A stretch of 9,057 bases of DNA. Origin: an uncultured Prevotellaceae bacterium (GTDB lineage: Bacteria; Bacteroidota; Bacteroidia; Bacteroidales; Muribaculaceae). A program made the position numbers and the translations under genes. This document shows, piece after piece, positions 6,701-9,057 of the stretch (within the stretch, counting starts at the first letter, position 1; each line of letters opens with the position of its first letter). Under the pieces are notes generated by a model. The model had not been told where the DNA came from, made no database searches, and saw only the letters and a list, made by a program, of their open reading frames with translations. The stretch lies in assembly GCA_937896015.1 (NCBI GenBank), contig CALBLR010000070.1:1-9057 (forward strand), in the 5' to 3' direction.

Positions 6701-7395
6701 ACTCGCTCTACTATGCCGGATTCGATGTGAAAGACGTGCACATGACCGACCTCATGAGCGGCCGCGAGACCCTTGAAGACGTCAACATGATAGTGTTCTG
6801 CGGCGGTTTCAGCAACAGCGACGTGCTGGGCTCGGCCAAGGGCTGGGCCAGCGGCTTTGTGTGGAACGATAAGGCCAAGCGTGCGCTCGAAAACTTCTAC
6901 AAGCGCACCGACACCCTCAGCCTCGGCATTTGCAACGGCTGCCAGGTGATGATTGAGCTCAATCTGCTCAACCCCGAATACAGCTCCAAGCCACACATGG
7001 ACTTCAACGACTCGCACAAGTTTGAGTCGGTCTTCCTGGGTCTCACCATCCCAGAGAACAACTCGGTGATGTTTGGCAACCTGGCTGGCTCCAAACTGGG
7101 CATCTGGGTGGCCCACGGCGAGGGCAAGTTCAACCTGCCCGAAGGTGCCGACAACTACAACGTTGTGGCCCAGTATAGCTACAAGTCGTATCCTGGCAAC
7201 CCCAACGGCTCGCCGCGCGGCATTGCCGGCATCGCATCGGCCGATGGCCGCCATCTGGCCATGATGCCCCACCTCGAGCGTGCCGTGTTCCCATGGCAGT
7301 GCGCCTACTATCCGCATACGCGCCTTGCCGACGATGTGACACCGTGGATGCAGGCCTTTGTGAACGCCAAGAATTGGATTAAGAGCCACAAATAG
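3703..7395 (+). CDS. purL: Phosphoribosylformylglycinamidine synthase (FGAM synthase), single-chain type
   Basis: The product is a cytoplasmic enzyme of 1230 residues. It converts FGAR, glutamine and ATP to FGAM, step 4 of de novo purine synthesis. It is the large one-chain form, a little shorter than the roughly 1295-residue E. coli enzyme, so purS and purQ partners are not needed. Visible landmarks in order: STNAVEITQNM near the N-terminus; NSEHCRHK (164-171); ETHNFPT (247-253) and the following GSGGEIRDRLG, in the first synthetase half; HDHGAGGH (450-457); HDVSAGGL (825-832) in the second half; and a C-terminal class I glutaminase domain from about residue 985. Its nucleophile is Cys1077 in GICNGCQ, and the His1190/Glu1192 pair is in MPHLE. 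The ATG at 3703 was chosen over an in-frame TTG at 3658 because that TTG lies in the promoter box. No frameshift or missing catalytic residue was seen. purH follows in the same direction but behind a terminator. Confidence 0.98.
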   Translation: MITFFKKGAKTIYAVDSDHALSSDEVKKLEWLFSGAQFVNDSVLRGTFVGPRKEMITPWSTNAVEITQNMDMRGIVRIEEFTACHEKEPAHDKMLQRVYHTLDADTFTVDRKPDPIVYIDDIEKYNEEEGLALSPEEVNYLKELGRRLGRPLTDSEVFGFSQVNSEHCRHKIFNGTFIIDGEEMPVSLFKLIKKTTQQNPNSVISAYKDNVAFVKGPKIEQFAPENPEEPSFFDVTDIQSVISLKAETHNFPTTVEPFNGAATGSGGEIRDRLGGGRASLPLAGTAVYMTSYPRTEASRLWEQCTMPPRPWLYQTPEQILIKASNGASDFGNKFGQPLICGSLLTFEHEEGKEKTAYDKVIMLAGGVGFANERDAIKGTPVPGEKVVLMGGDNYRIGMGGGAVSSVNTGQYNNAIELNAVQRANPEMQKRVSNVIRALAESKQNPIVSIHDHGAGGHLNALSELVEETGGKIDMSKLPVGDPTLSSMEIIGNESQERMGMVVEQKDLGHIEKIAERERSPFYVVGETTGDDRFVFEQSDGVRPIDLGMKDMFGSSPKTVMKDETVKHTYADAQYSEAKLNDYAATVLQLEAVACKDWLTNKVDRSVTGKIARQQCQGEIQLPLSDCGVVALDYTGTSGIATSLGHAPQAGLIDSAAGSVLSIAEALTNIVGADLNGGLKAVSLSANWMWPCRNPGEDARLYRAVKACSDFACALGINIPTGKDSLSMTQKYGDDKVLAPGTVIISAGGEVSDVRKTVSPVVQNKKSTLYYIDFSGTEFELGGSAFFQSLNRIGSKAPAVKSAQYFATAFNAVQGLVDGGLLLAAHDVSAGGLLTTLLEMTFANVNGGLDISLDGFDCADVVKILFAENPALVIQVAGNECAKVEQLLAKQGVKFISLGQPSDERTLTVSKDGAEHMFFIDYLRDVWYKSSYLLDCKQSGEKCAKARFENYKKQPLRYRLPQGFTGRAADLGITGSSHKPSGIKAAIIRDKGVNGDREMAYSLYYAGFDVKDVHMTDLMSGRETLEDVNMIVFCGGFSNSDVLGSAKGWASGFVWNDKAKRALENFYKRTDTLSLGICNGCQVMIELNLLNPEYSSKPHMDFNDSHKFESVFLGLTIPENNSVMFGNLAGSKLGIWVAHGEGKFNLPEGADNYNVVAQYSYKSYPGNPNGSPRGIAGIASADGRHLAMMPHLERAVFPWQCAYYPHTRLADDVTPWMQAFVNAKNWIKSHK

Positions 7396-7415
7396 CATAA
7401 GCGCTTACGTGTGCA

Positions 7416-7467
7416 AGTGAACTGAGGAAGTGCGCGGCTGCCAAGCCTGCGCATTTCCTCTTTCACT
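7416..7467 (+). terminator. Long hairpin terminator between purL and purH
   Basis: Nested arms pair as AGTGAA/TTCACT, then GAGGAAGTGCGC/GCGCATTTCCTC with one G-U pair, then GGCT/AGCC, closing a 4-nt loop. Only small bulges interrupt it. GCTTTTAC follows. It begins 20 nt after the purL stop and implies that purH is mainly transcribed from its own promoter. Confidence 0.75.
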
Positions 7468-7536
7468 GCTTTTACTGGCAGGCAAGTCCTGAGCCAAAAT
7501 GGCGAAATGATGTTAAAAAGCATATCAGCGAAATTT

Positions 7537-7550
7537 TAATCACGTGATTA
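7537..7550. promoter_or_regulatory. Perfect 14-bp palindrome upstream of purH, candidate operator
   Basis: TAATCACGTGATTA is identical to its reverse complement. It ends 25 nt before the purH -7 box, placing its centre near -45 relative to the expected start of transcription. That position suits an activator, or a repressor overlapping the -33 region. It does not resemble the E. coli PurR box. The binding protein is unknown. Confidence 0.45.
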
Positions 7551-7575
7551 TAGCAATCAATCGCCCATTTTTTAA

Positions 7576-7583
7576 TAATTTTG
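7576..7583 (+). promoter_or_regulatory. -7 promoter element of purH
   Basis: TAATTTTG, followed by CA, lies 19 nt before the purH ATG. It is identical over ten bases to the purL promoter core, and both are preceded by a T run. The predicted leader is very short, about 10-15 nt. Confidence 0.55.
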
Positions 7584-7602
7584 CATACAAAATCAGAATA
7601 AG

Positions 7603-9057
7603 ATGGCAGAGAACAAAAAAATAAAGACCGCCCTCATTTCCGTCTTCCATAAAGATGGTTTGGGCGATTTGCTTAAAGCGCTGAACGCCAGCGGCGTGAA
7701 ATTTCTTTCTACTGGCGGCACCCAGAAGTTTATCAAAGAGCAAGGCTATGAGTGCGACGCTGTGGAAGACCTCACCGGCTACCCGTCAATTTTGGGAGGC
7801 CGCGTGAAGACGCTCCACCCCAAGGTGTTCGGTGGCATACTCACCCGTCGCGACAATGCCGGCGACAATGAGCAGATTGCCAAATATGAAATTCCCGAAA
7901 TCGACCTTGTGATAGTTGACCTCTATCCGTTTGAGGACACCGTGGCAAGCGGTGCCAGCGAGGCCGACATCATTGAGAAAATCGACATAGGCGGCATATC
8001 GCTCATCCGCGCCGCCGCCAAAAACTTCAAGGATGTGGTGATTGTGGCCTCGAAGGCACAATACAAGCCGCTGCTCGACATCGTTGAGGCCAACGGCGAG
8101 GCTGCCACCTCTCTTGAGCAGCGCAAGTGGTTTGCCAAAGAGGCGTTTGCAGTGTCGAGCGCCTACGACTCGCACATATTCAACTACTTCGACGACGGTC
8201 AGTTCTCGGCCCTGCGCTTCGCAGTCAACGGTGCCAAGCAGCTGCGCTATGGCGAAAACCCGCACCAAAAGGGCTTCTACTTCGGTGACTTCGACGCCAT
8301 GTTCACCCAGCTGCACGGCAAGGAAATCTCTTATAACAACCTGCTCGACATCGACGCTGCCGTCAACCTCATCAAGGACTTCAACGAGACCACATTTGTG
8401 ATTATGAAGCACAACAACGCCTGCGGCCTCGCATCGCGACCCAAATTGGTTGACGCGTTCAAGGACGCCCTGGCAGGCGACCCCGTCAGCGCCTTTGGCG
8501 GCGTGCACGTCACCAACGAGGTCGTCGACGAAGCCACAGCCGAGGAGATGAACAAGATATTCATTGAGGTGTGCATCGCCCCCGGCTATACCGAAGAGGC
8601 TCTGAAAATTCTTGAGCAGAAGAAGAACCGCATCATTTTGGTGATGAAGGACTTTAAGCGCCCCGCTCTGCAGTGTCGCTCGGTGCTCAACGGCGCACTG
8701 GTGCAGGAGCGCGACACGCATGTCGAGACTCCCGACGAACTTGTGCCTATGACCGACAAGAAGGTGACCGATGCTCAGGTGGCCGACCTGCTCTTTGCCA
8801 ACAAAATTGTGAAGCACAGCAAGAGCAACTCTATAGTGCTGGCCAAAAACAAGATGCTGCTGGCAAGCGGCGTGGGCCAAACGTCGCGCGTCGACGCCCT
8901 GAAGCAGGCCATCGAAAAGGCGCAGGGCTTCAAGCACAGCCTTGAGGGCGCTGTTATGGCTTCCGACGCATTCTTCCCCTTCGGCGACTGCGTGCAAATA
9001 GCCCATGAGGCCGGTGTCGACGCTGTGATTCAACCCGGCGGCTCGGTGCGCGACCAT
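7603..9057 (+). CDS. purH: Bifunctional AICAR transformylase / IMP cyclohydrolase, 3' end cut by window
   Basis: The frame is open for 485 codons to the window edge. The family is usually about 505-515 residues, so only the last twenty or so codons are missing. The enzyme formylates AICAR with 10-formyl-THF and closes the ring to give IMP, the last two steps of de novo purine synthesis, in the cytoplasm. The N-terminal IMP cyclohydrolase part shows STGGTQKF and GGRVKTLHPK, the latter ending at residue 74. The transformylase part begins near RYGENPH (215-221). The catalytic Lys-His pair is Lys269-His270 in KHNNACG. SDAFFPFGD (454-462) and QPGGSVRD close to the edge complete the pattern. The common KHxNPCG version of the Lys-His motif is altered here, but the catalytic pair is kept. 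The ATG at 7603 follows an A-rich leader and the sequence MAENKKIKTALISVF fits the usual N-terminus. Confidence 0.97.
   Translation, partial: MAENKKIKTALISVFHKDGLGDLLKALNASGVKFLSTGGTQKFIKEQGYECDAVEDLTGYPSILGGRVKTLHPKVFGGILTRRDNAGDNEQIAKYEIPEIDLVIVDLYPFEDTVASGASEADIIEKIDIGGISLIRAAAKNFKDVVIVASKAQYKPLLDIVEANGEAATSLEQRKWFAKEAFAVSSAYDSHIFNYFDDGQFSALRFAVNGAKQLRYGENPHQKGFYFGDFDAMFTQLHGKEISYNNLLDIDAAVNLIKDFNETTFVIMKHNNACGLASRPKLVDAFKDALAGDPVSAFGGVHVTNEVVDEATAEEMNKIFIEVCIAPGYTEEALKILEQKKNRIILVMKDFKRPALQCRSVLNGALVQERDTHVETPDELVPMTDKKVTDAQVADLLFANKIVKHSKSNSIVLAKNKMLLASGVGQTSRVDALKQAIEKAQGFKHSLEGAVMASDAFFPFGDCVQIAHEAGVDAVIQPGGSVRDH

Noticed and set aside
7398..7407. Palindrome TAAGCGCTTA just after the purL stop
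   Set aside because: Ten bases with no loop cannot form a useful hairpin, and it lies upstream of a terminator, so an operator role is unlikely.
7476..7496. Small imperfect hairpin TGGCAGG/CCTGAGCCA in the purL-purH gap
   Set aside because: The stem is short and bulged, without a T run after it. No purine riboswitch-like core was recognised in this gap.
7786..9057. Minus-strand 423-residue open frame
   Set aside because: It lies opposite purH, whose catalytic motifs are all on the plus strand. Its sequence is the usual His/Leu/Val-rich antisense product.

Overview
The window looks like a chromosomal segment from a member of the Bacteroidales, possibly a Muribaculaceae- or Prevotellaceae-like gut bacterium. 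The evidence is the repeated promoter element TAnnTTTG (the Bacteroidota sigma-factor -7 signature) at the expected distance before four of the five genes, A-rich leaders instead of strong Shine-Dalgarno sites, and the style of the encoded proteins. The genus is an inference. Coding sequence is rich in G/C at third codon positions, so many long antisense frames are open without being genes.

Left part (1-1395, minus strand): an accessory pair. A Fic-family AMP-transferase gene (1395 to 652) is followed after 102 bp by the N-terminal 183 codons of a reverse transcriptase gene (549 to 1) that runs out of the window. The reverse transcriptase resembles the stand-alone bacterial 'unknown group' enzymes, several classes of which are antiphage (DRT) systems. 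The short gap between the two genes holds a perfect hairpin, a 10-base direct repeat and a possible promoter. This is the most promising candidate for an undescribed system, but the catalytic YxDD box and everything downstream lie outside the window.

Middle (1396-3566): a divergent control region of about 200 bp separates the Fic gene from a complete plus-strand Zn/Cd/Pb-type P1B ATPase. Each side has its own -7 element, and a 13-bp palindrome lies just upstream of the ATPase -7. The ATPase gene ends at a large hairpin terminator.

Right part (3567-9057, plus strand): two de novo purine biosynthesis genes, purL (complete, single-chain FGAM synthase with glutaminase domain) and purH (lacking only its last twenty or so codons). 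They serve the same pathway (steps 4 and 9-10) but appear to be separate transcription units. Each has its own TAATTTTGCA promoter core, a strong terminator lies between them, and a perfect 14-bp palindrome sits upstream of the purH promoter.

No tRNA, rRNA, CRISPR array, insertion sequence or attachment site was seen.
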